Assembly: GCF_965363235.1 (NCBI RefSeq)
Contig: NC_134841.1
Location: forward strand, 37,539,440 to 37,603,439
Length of the DNA stretch: 64,000 nucleotides
Direction of reading: 5' to 3'
Origin: Mytilus galloprovincialis
Lineage: Eukaryota > Mollusca > Bivalvia > Mytilida > Mytilidae
Part shown: positions 47,101 to 57,963 of the stretch, piece by piece
How the letters are laid out: each line of letters begins with the position of its first letter
Position numbering within the stretch: the stretch's first letter is position 1
Translations under genes and position numbers: made by a program
The notes under the pieces: generated by a model
Seen by the model: only the letters and a program-made list of their open reading frames with translations
Told to the model about the DNA's origin: nothing
Database searches by the model: none

Positions 47101-49156
47101 TGTTTTTTTTGCATGTGTTTAATATTTGCTTTGTTTGTAGCACCTACAGAAATGCGAAAAATTTGACCCCATGTAAATTTCCCTACATATTCCTAGATTG
47201 TTAAAAAGGTTTCATAAAAAAACCACTAATTATTAAGCTTACATAAAATAGATATGTATACTCATTTCACCCTATTACAGAAATTACGTTATAATTATAT
47301 AAAATCAGTCTTTTGTGTTGATGGTAGATCACAAAGTGTGTATAATTAATTATGATATCTGTTTTTATGATAATAAAATTGGCTTACCATACATGTCATA
47401 CCTTTTAATTTAACAACACAGATGACAGTGACATGTTCAAAAAATGTTAATTACTGACGTCTATTATTGTTGTCATAACCTAAACATTCTGCATTTAGTG
47501 TAAAAATTGAATTAAAATAAATCACAATTTCATAGATATTTATACAAATATGCTTTAAAAATGCTTTGTTATATGACAAAAACTAGATCAAAACCTTCAT
47601 TGTCTACCATGTCCCCAATGAACTTGATTAAAACAATTATTGAAAGATCTCCTAATATGTGTATTTTAGTTTGTAGTGCACATATTAATTGAAATAGATT
47701 ATCTGTTAGGCAATCAAAATTTATTTTATTTTCATCTTTAACAAAATAATATATTGATTTTGTCATGTGTATTCCTTTTCAGCAAAAATTATACACAGCA
47801 AAAATTTAACTTAACCATTTTGTCATTGATCATATATACAGTAATAGAAACATCACGAAATGATAATCTTTCTATGAGGCGAAAAGGATTTTTTTCTTCC
47901 TTATTATGTTGTGACGGGTATTAAAAGTAGTTTTGTATTTCATCATTATTTAAGAACTATTATTTTTAAGTTCTTACATATTTTATGTTTCATTTCCAGG
48001 TCCAAGAATTAACAGGAGAATTAGAAAAAGAGCGATCAAAAGTACATTCATTGAAAACAGAATTGGATAAAATAAAAGGACATGTAAGTCTTTTATTACT
48101 CAAAACATAAAACAGAAATGATCACCGACATGAAAAACATGCTGCTTTATATTCAAACTACTGTGGATTCATTAATATTCGTGGAATACCAATTTCGTGG
48201 ATTTCATTGGTACTGGCAAACCATGTAATCAAATGTTCAACGAATGACAAATTTTACGTAGGCTTGTATGCAGAATTCGGCAAAACCATGAATTTAAATA
48301 TCCACGAATATGTTAGGTTCTGAATCCACGAAAATTGGTACCCACAAAAATAAATGGATCCACAGTAGTTTAATCCAGTTTGCAAAAATTTGCCTGTTCC
48401 AAGTCAGAATCTGATCAGAAGTTCTCTGTGTTTATATTTTATTGTCTATGCTCTTAAGAAATTTTGTACTCTACTCCCTCCACCATTAAAAACTTTCCAA
48501 CATGATGATTGTGACGAATGAGTGTCAAACACAAACAGTTCAAGCAATCAATAAAGTCAATGTGTGCAATTGATTTCCCATAGGGGGTAATGGTAACGTT
48601 TTATATGTAGCTCAGTCCATATCATTAACTTGAATATGTATGATGGCTCTTTTCGAAGCTGAGACATTTTCACATATGTTGTTAAACTTTTGGGTACGAA
48701 GTTAGATTCATTTTTTCTTAAATAAGCTTACCCTGAAAATACTTTCTTGATGCGGCTCCTTGTGGTAAATAATCCTTTTTTTCACACAATAATTTCTTTG
48801 AAAATTTAATACTTTGAACACATTAAGTACCTCTATAGTTTTTACACATTTATTCTATGGTCCTCTTCTTTCTTAAAAACACAAATGGCTAAGCTTCTTA
48901 AAAATAGAAACATGTCCAATATCACTACATAAAGATTTTTATATGCCAGTTTTTTGTTTATGCACAACTTATTAGTTTCAGTTTCTCAATTTGAGGCACA
49001 TGAGGGATATTGACCGAAATAGAATTTCAGATTTCAGTTAGGCTCTCTGGCAATATATGCATAGTATACAACAGAAAATTCTTAATTAACATAAAACAAT
49101 GTGTAAGTCTATAAATTTGCTTATATTTGCAGGGAACCAAGCATAGTGGAAAGTGA
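35016..49156 (+). CDS. GKAP1: GKAP1 homologue (G-kinase-anchoring protein 1), ten exons
   Basis: In vertebrates this Golgi-associated coiled-coil protein anchors cGMP-dependent protein kinase I and binds IRS1. Exons: 35016-35183, 39039-39152, 39885-39962, 40729-40867, 41614-41747, 44172-44273, 46091-46154, 46913-46983, 48000-48083, 49133-49156; 978 nt, 325 aa plus stop (human about 366). Matches to GKAP1 as I recall it include SRFALL (residues 7-12), the lysine-rich KKKKKKAEQQQ (42-52), LKHLAF (57-62), DLEQALLQSKVEFE (about 103-116), MSLEEFN, FFSHVEGDVERILRKEK (about 190-206) and the C-terminal heptad region FLKATVKKLEEEFKQVKKRN to GEMKEKAEVLMQV and LEKERSKVHSLKTELDK (about 236-315). All junction phases agree. 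The exon-1 donor is weak (GAG then GTCAAA). An AATAAA-like signal at about 49288 may end the transcript. Confidence 0.92.
35489..35874. mobile_element. MITE with ~40-bp inverted repeats in GKAP1 intron 1
   Basis: AATAGACAACTTTCGAGTTC at 35489 recurs inverted, ending at 35874, and the similarity extends through CCGTCA and AAAACTC inside. The 386-bp element has no coding capacity; the 64-codon frame at 35769-35963 runs out of it. No unambiguous target duplication was found. Confidence 0.7.
36054..36163 (+). repeat. Recent 58-bp tandem duplication
   Basis: Two near-identical units start at 36054 and 36112, both containing AGAACGGCAATCTGGCCTGC and AACATAAAGGTAA, with a single length difference in an A run. 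It lies in GKAP1 intron 1. Confidence 0.85.
36170..38630. other. GKAP1 intron 1, no recognised feature
   Basis: This stretch of the 3.9-kb first intron has AT-rich unique sequence and a short AT dinucleotide run near 37878. No exon-like segment or terminal repeat is recognised. Confidence 0.5.
38640..38790 (+). repeat. Interspersed repeat family E, best copy
   Basis: In order it reads AGGACGCCTCCAGGTGCGGG, AATTTCTCGCTACATTGAAG, ACCTGTTGGTGACCTTCTGC and GGTCGGGTTGTTGTCTCTTT. Partial relatives are at 7850-7905, 25190-25265 and 50940-50990. I associate this block with mussel transcripts and introns. It has no coding role. Confidence 0.65.
39313..39495 (+). repeat. Interspersed repeat family C, best copy
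   Basis: It runs from CAGAGCACCTGAGATCACCC through GTTTTTGGTGGGGTTCGTG and ACCATGGCGTTGTCAG to CCCTCTGGTATCTTTCG. Reverse copies are at 53395-53575, 51780-52010 and 28885-29035. The 75-codon frame at 39279-39506 comes from this repeat. Confidence 0.65.
39605..39710. repeat. Small foldback in GKAP1 intron 2
   Basis: CAGTCTGACTAAA (about 39613-39625) pairs with TTTAGTCAGACTG (about 39687-39699), with adjoining CATGTC blocks, across about 60 bp. It may be a small MITE. Confidence 0.55.
40432..40623. mobile_element. MITE with CTGTGGATTCATT-type ends, copy 1
   Basis: It starts CTGTGTGGATTCATTTATTT and ends AATAATGAATTCACAG, with TA on both sides (40430-40431 and 40624-40625). The interior contains ACAAAATCCACAAAAATTGG, shared with 48161-48365. 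The TA duplication suggests Tc1/mariner-type mobilisation. It lies in GKAP1 intron 3. Confidence 0.75.
40917..41065 (+). repeat. Degenerate copy of repeat family G
   Basis: TTTTATGCCCTTCCTAGGGT, CATTATGTTTTTGATCTGC and GGTTAAAGTTTTAGGTCAAG parallel the better copies at 43610 and 45012. It lies in GKAP1 intron 4. Confidence 0.6.
41490..41593 (+). repeat. Interspersed repeat family B abutting GKAP1 exon 5
   Basis: AAATGGCAAAATCAAAAGC, ACACATCAAACAAATGG and ACAACTGTCATAT match family B. The match stops about 20 bp before the exon start at 41614, so the polypyrimidine and branch-point region of this acceptor is partly repeat-derived or directly adjacent to it. Confidence 0.65.
41614..41747 (+). 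CDS. GKAP1: GKAP1 exon 5
   Basis: It encodes residues 168-211, after Glu167 is completed across the junction: FISVHPPSKPETPVTEADPK, then FFSHVEGDVERILRKEK, which matches the strongly conserved [20 protein letters not shown] region of vertebrate GKAP1. The acceptor TTATTACAG and donor GTAAAA are acceptable. Confidence 0.88.
42101..43392. mobile_element. Element with CAGTTCTCCCCAGG inverted ends, containing a nested hairpin
   Basis: CAGTTCTCCCCAGG at 42101 is mirrored by CCTGGGGAGAACACTG ending at 43392, the hAT-like CAGTGTTCTCCCCAGG terminus with a 2-bp deletion on the left. The left end is unusually GC-structured (AGCGCTGCGCTTTTCAGCGCT). Flanking duplications are not seen, and the interior shows no transposase motif. 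A foldback element (42529-42670) sits inside. All of it lies in GKAP1 intron 5. Confidence 0.6.
42529..42670. mobile_element. Foldback/hairpin MITE H4
   Basis: Arms 42573-42603 and 42627-42657 (31 bp, three mismatches) contain CACTTGTTTCTAT. Outer GGGGTTTGT (from about 42530) also pairs with ACAAACCCC (ending about 42669). The loop is about 23 bp. Sequence is unlike H1-H3. Confidence 0.75.
43610..44075 (+). repeat. Repeat family G, copy with duplicated core
   Basis: It starts ATGCCCCACCTACGATAGTA, passes a GTCTGTCTGTCTGTCTG minisatellite, then has two tandem units of about 168 bp (about 43711-43878 and 43879-44045) with GGTTAAAGTTTTTGGTCAAG and GAAGTTGAAGTCCAATCAAC. It ends near GGACACATTCTTGTTT. 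The copy at 45012 has one unit. A minisatellite plus variable number of core units is reminiscent of non-autonomous Helitron-like elements in bivalves, but that class is an inference. Confidence 0.75.
45012..45305 (+). repeat. Repeat family G, single-core copy
   Basis: It has the same start (ATGCCCCACCTACGATAGTA) and end (GGACACATTCTTGTTT) as the copy at 43610, with a GTTCGTTCGTCCGTCTG minisatellite and one core unit. It lies in GKAP1 intron 6 and explains the open frames at 44836-45177. Confidence 0.8.
45434..45459 (+). repeat. (ATT)n microsatellite
   Basis: About eight ATT units in GKAP1 intron 6. Confidence 0.95.
45586..45744. mobile_element. Short MITE with GTCTCATTGGGG ends
   Basis: GTCTCATTGGGGGGTCTGA (from 45588) is mirrored by TTAGACCCCAATGAGAC (ending 45742), with further weak pairing outward (GCATG). 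About 160 bp without coding capacity; the 81-codon minus frame at 45505-45750 is incidental. No target duplication is resolved. Confidence 0.55.
48161..48365. mobile_element. MITE with CTGTGGATTCATT-type ends, copy 2
   Basis: It starts CTGTGGATTCATTAATATTC and ends AATAAATGGATCCACAG, with TA flanks (48159-48160 and 48366-48367). The interior has mirrored ATATTCGTGG/CCACGAATAT and ACGAAAATTGGTACCCAC. It is related to 40432-40623 and lies in GKAP1 intron 9. Confidence 0.8.
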
Positions 49157-50330
49157 CAAACCAGACTTGTGATATGGGCATTGATAAGAAAGATAATGAC
49201 TTTATACCTTATTCTGACATAGAATTGGAAGGTAGCACATGTACTTATAATGACTGACAATTGAGTTGATATTATGTGTTAAAAAGAATAAAGATATGAC
49301 TGGGACTAATTGGTGCATGCTATAATGGCTTTCCTTTGACCACTTAGAATCTCTGCCTTATTAAGGAACTTTATCAGAAATGTACAAAATTGTCATTTGC
49401 TGATGTTCATTTTAAAAATGGAAAGTGCTAGAATGTTTCTTTTTTTTTTAACAGTAATGAATGGTATTTTGTTTGTTCAAGAACGTTTTATTTTGTATGT
49501 CTACACAACAGTTTAACGTAAACGTCATGCTGTGTATATACCAGTTATTTGTTTTTGAACGATGTTTTTATTAATCATGACATTATTTTTGTATTTAGTT
49601 TTTTGAGAAAGCCATTGTTTTGTTTATTGAAATGTAAATCACAGTAATGGGTGGTTCATTTTTTGGCATGGCCATTTTGAACAAAAGAAATGGTACTAAA
49701 AAAATACATTATTAAAAGGAAATCCGAGATATACATATAATCTTAATGTAGAACTCTTGTGAAGTATTTCTAAGTAAGATAAACATGACAAAGAGAGAAC
49801 CACATAAATTCAAACTCACATTTATATTATGTTTTGAAAGGATAATTAGTGTTAAAAATATTCCTGATATCATTTTAATAAACCTTGCATGTTTGTACAT
49901 TTTTGAGTTCAATATTGAGAAATATAAATGTTGGATTACTTTTAATTTTTCTTGAGAGCATTCATTAATGGCTTGTCTACCTTTAAAGAAGTGTGTATGT
50001 TAACAACTTGATGTCTCTTTGTTTTATTGGGTTGTTTCGATGCTGTCTCATTGCTGTTATCAGACATCTCCTTATGTTAAAATTTTTGATTTAAGAAATA
50101 AAGAGTTCACTAGTTGTTTGAGACTATTCTGTTCTGTTATCATTTTATACATACATGCATATGTTTTTGAGAATAGCCTGGCAATAATTATATGCATAAT
50201 AAATTGAAGAATTTTTTATGTTTTTATTTCTGTTTCAGGCAAGAATTGAGTACATGTTCTTACTTTCCTGGTAATTAACAAAGTTTTATGAATAAAATAC
50301 ATAACAGTTATCTCCCCTTCGATTGAACAT
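49157..50330 (+). other. GKAP1: GKAP1 3' UTR and downstream sequence
   Basis: After the stop codon there are several candidate poly(A) hexamers (AATAAA near 49288 and 50096). Beyond them no exon or repeat with a partner in the window is recognised. The exact transcript end cannot be set from sequence alone. Confidence 0.4.
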
Positions 50331-50939
50331 AGTTAGCTCCCCTGGTTAAAGCCATAGATTCTTTTTAAAAAAAGGTCTGTATTGTGGTGTATATTTGAAT
50401 TGTATCCTTTAAAAAGCAGAAACAGAAATAATCAAACAAAGTCTGTCTAATTACAAGTTGTTTGATGACACACCCAAATGATATTAGGCTTTAGATTTCC
50501 TTTTAAGAAATAGGTTTAGAATTGTTTTCAAGAAAAATTGAAATTCCAATTTCTTTATGCCATTAACTATTATCAAATTTATAAGTGCTTATTGATGTCT
50601 CCTGTATAATGATAATTGATAAGAAAAACTGGAAGACAGTAAAATAACTATCTTTTTCATTTGTTAATTTGTCGATCTATCGTTTTTTTTTAATATTGAT
50701 AATTTGAGTCTGATTATGGTTGTTTTTGTATTTTCATACAAGCATTAAAGATGTTATGTAATTGTTTTTTTATCCTGACATTAAAAGTGAAAGATAAAGA
50801 GAAAACACACTTTTTTTTATCATAATTTTATAGTTTAAAAATATGTTGTGTAGAATGATCAGGAAATGTACCAAGGAATTCAAATAGCAATTAAAAAAAC
50901 TAAATTAAAACCAAATATAGAAATAAATTTTATTTCATG

Positions 50940-51420
50940 TATGGAAAAAAATTGAGGATGGAAATTGGGAATATGTCACAGAGATAACAACCTGACCAAA
51001 GAGCAGATAACAGCCATAGTCCACTAAATGGTATTCAACACAGCTAGAAAATACCACATCCTGAGGTGGTCCTCAGCTGCCCCCCAAATAAAATTGTATA
51101 TTAGTTCAGTAAAAATTGGATTTTTCAATAAATTCCCAAACATAAATGAACTAAACTTAAAAAATATACAAGACTAGAGAAGGCTCCTCAGCTGCCCCCA
51201 AATAAAATTTTGTACTAGTTCAGTGAAAATGGATATTACAATAAACTCACAAACATATACCGTAAATGAACTAAACTTAAAAAATATACAAGACTAGAAA
51301 AGGTCAGAGGCTCCTGATTTGGGACAGGCACAAAAATATGACAGGGTTAAACATGTTTTGTGAGATCTCAAGCCTCCCCTTGTACCTCTAGCCAATGTAG
51401 AATAAAGAAACACATTGCAA
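50940..51420 (-). repeat. Interspersed repeat with 115-bp tandem duplication
   Basis: It starts with a reverse family E block, then has two tandem units of about 115 bp (about 51072-51187 and 51188-51302), each with CTCAGCTGCCCCC, TAGTTCAGT and AACTTAAAAAATATACAAG. It ends with GGCTCCTGATTTGGGACAGG and CTCTAGCCAATGTAG. A diverged relative is at about 26030-26215. Confidence 0.65.
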
Positions 51421-51779
51421 TAAACTGCATTATAGCCCAAGGAGATTATGATGCAAGGTATATGTCATTTAGCAACCCAACAACAACACAAATCAAAATT
51501 TAAGTTCCTGTCCACACAATTCATGCATCATCTTTTTTTTCTGAAAAATTGCTATTAACTTCTAACTTTCAATTAAAATTGAGTGTATTAATGGCACACA
51601 TATTGGTCACATTTGCAACATAAATGTTGCTGAAAGCAAGGCATAGTTGTGCAGGTTATCAAAAGTTAATATTACTTTACAAGGCCAGTTTCTAAATTAC
51701 TGTATTTGGTCTTATGGTTGCCACTGGACAAGAAAGACAGTAAATGGTTATATATAGCAGATTTTTTTAACATTTGGAA

Positions 51780-52010
51780 TTTCAGTATTAAAAAGGGAGT
51801 TGAAACTCATAAGTCGAAAAATAAACTAACAATGCCAGGGTTTAAAAAAGAAAAGAAAAAGGACAAGCAAACAAAAAATAGTACACAAAACACAACATAG
51901 AAAACTTAAGACTGAGCAACACAAACCTCATAAAAAAGTGGGAGTCACCTCAGGAGCTCTGGAGGAGTATGCAGATCCTGCTCCATTTGTGTCACCCTTG
52001 GTGTTGCTCA
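51780..52010 (-). repeat. Interspersed repeat family C, reverse copy
   Basis: AATAAACTAACAATGCCAGG, AAACTTAAGACTGAGCAAC and GGGAGTCACCTCAGGAGCTC are the reverse complement of the family C order seen at 39313. Confidence 0.6.
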
Positions 52011-53390
52011 TAACAGTACAAACCTGGTAATAAGTCTAATTAGGTAGATTACATTCGAGAAAAGGGCATGGGATTGTAGTTATGACATTAGGAACATATC
52101 CCCTTTTATCTGAGAAATGGATATGCAATCACAATCAACCTTAATACCATAGAGATAAACTAGGATAAGGATTTAAACTGTCATATTCCTGACTTGGAAT
52201 AGGCTGTTCCTTATCTAGAAAATGATGGAGTAGCCCTGGTCTAGCTAGATAAACCTCTTTCTTGTATGACAGTGGCATAACATTCCACTATAGTGACAAC
52301 AAGATGTGAACAAAATACACACATATAGGTAAGAATGTCAATAATAAATACAGCAGTCAACATTTTGTTATAATTAAATCACTATACAAAAAAAACATGT
52401 TTTTGAAAAACAAACAACTGCATGGTTTTGAGGTTCTCAACAATCTTCAATGAATTATCTTGAAGTGCTTAACAGTTATTTGCTTGTATTTTTCGCTACG
52501 TTCATAGTGTTAAAAATTTGTTGGTCAGCTGAGCACAAGTTTATTGAAATGTCCGACATATTTTAAGGCCTTTCCAAATCTTCTATTGAATTGCCGTTAT
52601 GTAGTATTACAGGTCGAAATATTCTGCTGTGAAATGTCGGACATGCTGAAATATTTTCCTCATTTATTTGCTCTTTGAGTTCTATTTATATGTAGATGGT
52701 TAAACCCTCTTTAATTGCCGCATAAACAAGCTTAAAAAGATTTTTACTTTTAAACAAAAAAAAAATGATTATTTTTTGTTCGTTTATTCGCAGTGGCAAG
52801 TATTTCATGCATATTAAGGACGAGAGCAAATTAACAATAAATACAAAAAGTGGGTCCTGTAGTCGGGGAAGACATGATTTAAGTTTAGAAATTCGGACTG
52901 CTACTAAACAATTATGGTATATTTTAATGAGACAGATATTAGTCCACACAACCAAATAGAGGCCTACTTTTGTAAAAAATATTTAGTGAAGGTCGGGAAA
53001 AGACCAAAAGCGGCCATATTTCTATTTATTCCCCAGTCATCATTAGGGGTTCAAATTATAGAAAAAGGGTTATATATTTTCGCTAATTGAAATTTAAAAC
53101 TTCGCTGTCGTAATTTGTGAGGAAAGAATTAATTATAAAGATGACGAGTTAGATTTTAGGTATTCTACAGAGAAAAGGATATTCTAAACTGGTAGACATA
53201 GTTCAACCTGATTATTCTTCGGAGACAGATATTACCAGAAACCAATTTTCAACTGACATTTTATTTCCAGCAGAACTCCTACGCTTTGATTTATGATAGC
53301 ATTTATCTTATAGAGAAACGGAACTATTTCAGACACTAATTGATTTTATAATAGAATTGGTCTTTGTGACATTTTTCAAAATGATAATAC
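52011..53390. other. Intergenic, no gene recognised
   Basis: A partial family B tail is present at about 52175-52300. The paired frames at 52686-52959 overlap on opposite strands, lack motifs and are treated as chance. Confidence 0.45.
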
Positions 53391-53394
53391 TGTC

Positions 53395-53575
53395 TGTGCA
53401 AAAGATACCAAAAGACACATTAAAACTATCTAGTCGAATAGTCGAAAACAAACTGACAATGCCATGGCAAAACTCTTTAAGGGAAAAAAAACCATAGAAA
53501 AACAGAAAACTAAAGACTGAGCAACACTGAGGGTGATCTGGCAGATTAAGTAGATCTTGCTCCACGTTGTAATTG
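53395..53575 (-). repeat. Interspersed repeat family C, second reverse copy
   Basis: AAACAAACTGACAATGCCATGG, CTAAAGACTGAGCAACACTG and GAGGGTGATCTGGCAG match the reverse complement of 39313-39495. It yields the 78-codon minus frame at 53329-53565. Confidence 0.6.
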
Positions 53576-53579
53576 CAAG

Positions 53580-55690
53580 GTTTTTCTTTTTTAATTAAAT
53601 TGCACTATGTGACCACTACCCACAATGTTAAGATTGTGCTATTTTATGTACATTTATGTAATGTTGAATGAAGCTGAAACACTCTACAAAATGTTATGCG
53701 CCCAAAGAGTTTTTTCATGATTAGCTTTATCAGAAACTCCCAAAACCAAAACATGAAAGCCAAGTATAAGTACTAAAACAGGCCCAGAGCTATATGACCA
53801 AAAGAGACCTGCAATAATAGCCAAACTAATCTAAGTTCAACTATGCCTGAAGAATTTAGAACCATAATTACTTAATGATTTCTAAATTGATCTTCTGAGA
53901 ATTTAAATCAGGTATGTTATAAACATTTTCTACTGTCAACTGATTATATCCTCTAGCAGCGGTATATCGACAATGACGAACATAACACTTTAGAATTGTA
54001 TGCGTTCAGAATGCTTTTCTGGGTTAACCTTAATACAGCACAACCAAAACCAACATTGAAAAGCAATGGACGTATTAACACTGGAACACGTCAAGAGTTA
54101 TATGACCAATAGAGACAAATTATTGTCTTCATACGTATGGTAGACAGATGTTCACACATTTTATACATTGTGATTTCTTATGTTATTATTATTCAGCCTA
54201 TGGTGTAAAATTGCAATGAAAATCAAGATTTGTAAAACATTGTGTGTGATTTTGTACCGTTACAGCTTACATCACTCTTATATGGGTTATCACTTTCTAG
54301 GGTTTCATTTGTAATCCTTATAGATTATATCATATGATACTCAGATGAAAAGTACTTAGGTATAGAAATACGGGCCTTATAATCTTTAAAGTACTTTTAT
54401 CAGATGTCAATGCAACCAGATACAAAATCTTTAAACTCTACGATCGACTACACATGTATTAGTAAGCTATTGGTAGTGCTTCTGTAAGAAACTCAAGTAC
54501 TGAGTGATAAGAACTAGTATGCTTCGTACCACGGAGATAGTCGATGTACCACTGAAATATGTGATTACAAATGCAACAGCATAATATATATCAATGTTAC
54601 TCAATATGTATAGCTTGTCATCATAGAATATACACCGTAGACGTTGAAGAAGTAACTACTTTGTCCTGCTTCTGTGGTATTCGATCTATTCGAGTCTAAA
54701 AGTGATAATTGAAGTTATCTTCAAAATATTTTAACTGTATGTCACCTCTGAATGTTTTTGTGTTGTTTTTTGTCGTTTGGTTGCTGTTTCATTGACGTAT
54801 TCGCTACATATCATTTTATTCATCATAACTACAATTAAAAGTATGAATTATGCATTGTATTAGAATAGCTAAGTCTGACTTTAATACATGTATTCAAAAG
54901 GTCAGTGGAAGTGGTAAACATACAATTTTACTTTACATCACGTCAAGGTATAGCGAATGACGGAGGTGATATGCGTAATATATATTACTGGATTTTTTTA
55001 ATGACTCACATATAAGCACTAGACAAACGATCTTAAAGACTAAACACTAGGCGTTGCAAGAATCATGTCTTAAATCAAAACACATTTGTTTAGCATGGTC
55101 GAACAAGTCCTGTATTATTAAAGTCTCATTCACTTTTTAGGCTACATAAATTTGGTTGGTCTGTTCTCTGGAGGTTTGTTTATACAGTTTATAAGTCTAG
55201 TTTTCAATACCAGAAATAAAAATAACCATTGTTCTTACTACATACACAATAAACAAAAATATCTTTTGATAAAAAAAATAAAAGAAGCGAAAACAGCTGC
55301 TTCAAAGAAGAAACATGATTGTTATTTTTTGAAGCAGCTTTTTTCACTCTAAGCTTTTGTTGATTCGTGTACTCACTTTTTTCCAATTGCTTCTGATGAA
55401 GTACATAAATAGATATAGAAATTCTTCATTTGCCCAATCATGGACCCGTGTGGATTTTAATTCCATACCATTACGATGATTTTTTTTATTTCAAGCTTAT
55501 TGTTTTTCAATGCATTATTTTAACATCGTCACGAATATCACGTGCAGACAAAGCTGTTGTTTTTTATACGTCAACAACAAATGACATTGGAGTGCCTCAG
55601 TTGTTGTCAGCCGATTAAAATAACGGTTTCTAATGAAACATATATTATATATGTACAAGTAATGAAGTTATAACAGTATATGTAACAAGA
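53580..55690. other. Intergenic, no gene recognised
   Basis: AT-rich sequence; one small inverted pair at about 55288-55340 (AAACAGCTGCTTCAAAGAAG against a GAAGCAGC-containing block) could be a small foldback. Nothing else is recognised. Confidence 0.45.
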
Positions 55691-55691
55691 A

Positions 55692-55948
55692 TGTGTCCAT
55701 AGTACACGGATGCCCCATCCGCACTATCATTTTGGGGTAAAAACTCTAATTTGGCATTAGAATTAGAAAGATCATATCGTAGGGAACATATGTATTAAGT
55801 TTCAAGTTGATTGGATTTCACCTTCATCAAAAACTACCACGACCAAAAACTTTAACCAAAATCTTTACCCTGAAGCGGGACAGACAGACGGATGACGAAC
55901 GGACACACAGACCAGAAAACATAATGCCCATGAATGGGGCATAAACAT
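55692..55948 (-). repeat. Repeat family G, reverse copy
   Basis: AAGAATGTGTCCATAGTACA at the left and AAAACATAATGCC at the right are the reverse complement of the family G end and start. The interior has one core unit. Confidence 0.75.
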
Positions 55949-56229
55949 GAATAGTCAGTGCATGCACATGAGAGAGAAATGTAAAAGGTTTTTATAGACC
56001 CTCTTAGTAATAGTTTTCTTACGTTGTATACACATTTTTTTCATTAAAGAACTTTTAAATTATTCCTGTGTGAGGCTACTTCCAAAGTTCAGACGGAATC
56101 GTACATCACCGATGAGAAAATAATCTAAGTCTTTTAATCAAAATCCTACTGTGTCTTCCGACAACGCCAATTTAGCATACAACTGCAAAGTATCAAATGA
56201 AAAATAGCGATAAAAAACGAAATCAAAGG

Positions 56230-56375
56230 AAAATTCAAAAAAGAAACTTCTTTATCAAATGGAAAAATCAAAAGCTCTAACACATCAAACGAACGGAATA
56301 CAACTGTCATATTCCTGATTTGGTACTTGCATTTCCTGCTGAAGAAAATGGCGGATTAAACATGGTTTAATAGCT
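56230..56375 (+). repeat. Interspersed repeat family B, copy
   Basis: AAATGGAAAAATCAAAAGC, ACACATCAAACGAACGG and ACAACTGTCATATTCCTGA match the copies at 5065 and 41490. Confidence 0.6.
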
Positions 56376-57513
56376 AGGTAAACTAATGTAACACTGTTCA
56401 ATAGTACCAACTGTACATTTTTAAAAATTAATAACATTTACATCAATTTTTCATACTTGTTTTGATATCTTGAATACAGAATAGTCACTTATAACAAAAT
56501 CGAGTTCAAACACTGTAATAACAGCCATTATATAGTTACGTATTTTAAAATTCAATCCTCACTATATACCGTAAGCTGTTAGAAACAAAAGAGGTATGCT
56601 TTTTTTTCCTTCTGCATTTGTTTAACTCTCATTGCCGAGAGTCTCACTCAATTGGTATACACGTATGTGCCGCTGGAATGGGTCCCCTTTAGGATATGTT
56701 AATGGGTTGCATGTTCATCAAGGTAAAATGTCAATGCATTAGTCAGTAATTTTCGTCTTTTGATTATATATCTGTATCCATACTGTTTTGTCAAACAATT
56801 TTACATTATTTTTATCCATAAAATCTGTTCGTCATTTGTTATTCGGTGTAGTAAACTGTTGCCGGAATCAATTTTTAACATAATTTTGAAAAACATGTTT
56901 CAACATAAAAATCATAAGAAAAAACGACCTATTTCGTATAAGAAAAATAATACAAAGATTAATTATGATAATTTTTGTATTTTTGTATTCTAAGAATGAA
57001 AATGTCCTTCCGTAAACATCATTTTATGAAATATTGAAGTTATTCTATATTTGACAAAATCTATCAGATTCGCTGTTTGAAACCAAGAGTACCGTCACTA
57101 CGTATTTCTAATAACGTTTGCACGTTCGGAAAACGCCATTATACCATGATAATGTTGCTATAACCGGAAAGAGAGACAGATTTATATAAGTTTTTTCCAA
57201 ACTTGTTTCCGAATCCCATATTTGCACTTAATGTAACACTGTAATATGTTATCTTGTAATTTTTCATTAATATTAAATCAAATACTAGAAATTCACGCTA
57301 TAAAACTGTTAAATTTAATAGAGACAGAAATTCAAAAGTATCTACGATCAGTTATTGCCATGGTTTTAAACATATTCAACGGAAATTGATTTTGCATCTT
57401 AATTCCTATTACCCAAACACTTTTCAATGTTTCTTCGTGGAAGTGCTGTAACTATTGACAAACACGTGCTATTACTATTAACCTACACGTGCTGTTACTA
57501 TTAACCAACAAGT

Positions 57514-57907
57514 ATGAGGCGCCGTTTTACTATTTAATACTTATTTGCTGATATCAAAAAATGATTTTCTGATATCAAAAATTCTATTTTTTGATATCAG
57601 GAATTCGATTTCTTGATATCAAGAAATAAAGCATATTTTCTGATATCAAAAATTCGAATTCCTGATATCAAAAATTCATTTCTTGATATCAGAAATTCGA
57701 ATTTTTGATATCAGAAAATATAAATTATTTTTTGATATCAAGAAATAGATTTTCTGATATCAAAAAATGATTTTGTGATATAAAAAAAATCGAATTTCTG
57801 ATATCAAAAAATCATTTTCTGATATCAGAAAATAAGAAATAAATGAATAAATGAAGGCTCCCTGTGCGTCAATAAAAGCATTCAAACTCAGCAATGAGCC
57901 CAAACAT
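57514..57907 (+). mobile_element. Element carrying an array of TGATATCA palindromes, plus copy
   Basis: The left edge is TGAGGCGCCGTTTTACTATT. The core (57550-57835) holds 12 GATATC sites, nearly all as TGATATCA, about every 20-30 bp, separated by AAAAATTCGAATT- or AAAAATGATTTT-like spacers, plus one GATATA variant. The right edge contains GGCTCCCTGTGCGTCAATAA and CAATGAGCCCAAACAT. The same edges occur in inverted order at 61120-61572, which defines this as a mobile unit, not a simple satellite. Confidence 0.75.
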
Positions 57908-57963
57908 CAGGAAATATGTGAAATAATGTTTCCGGGTATACCAAATATTATGGGGTCCTACTA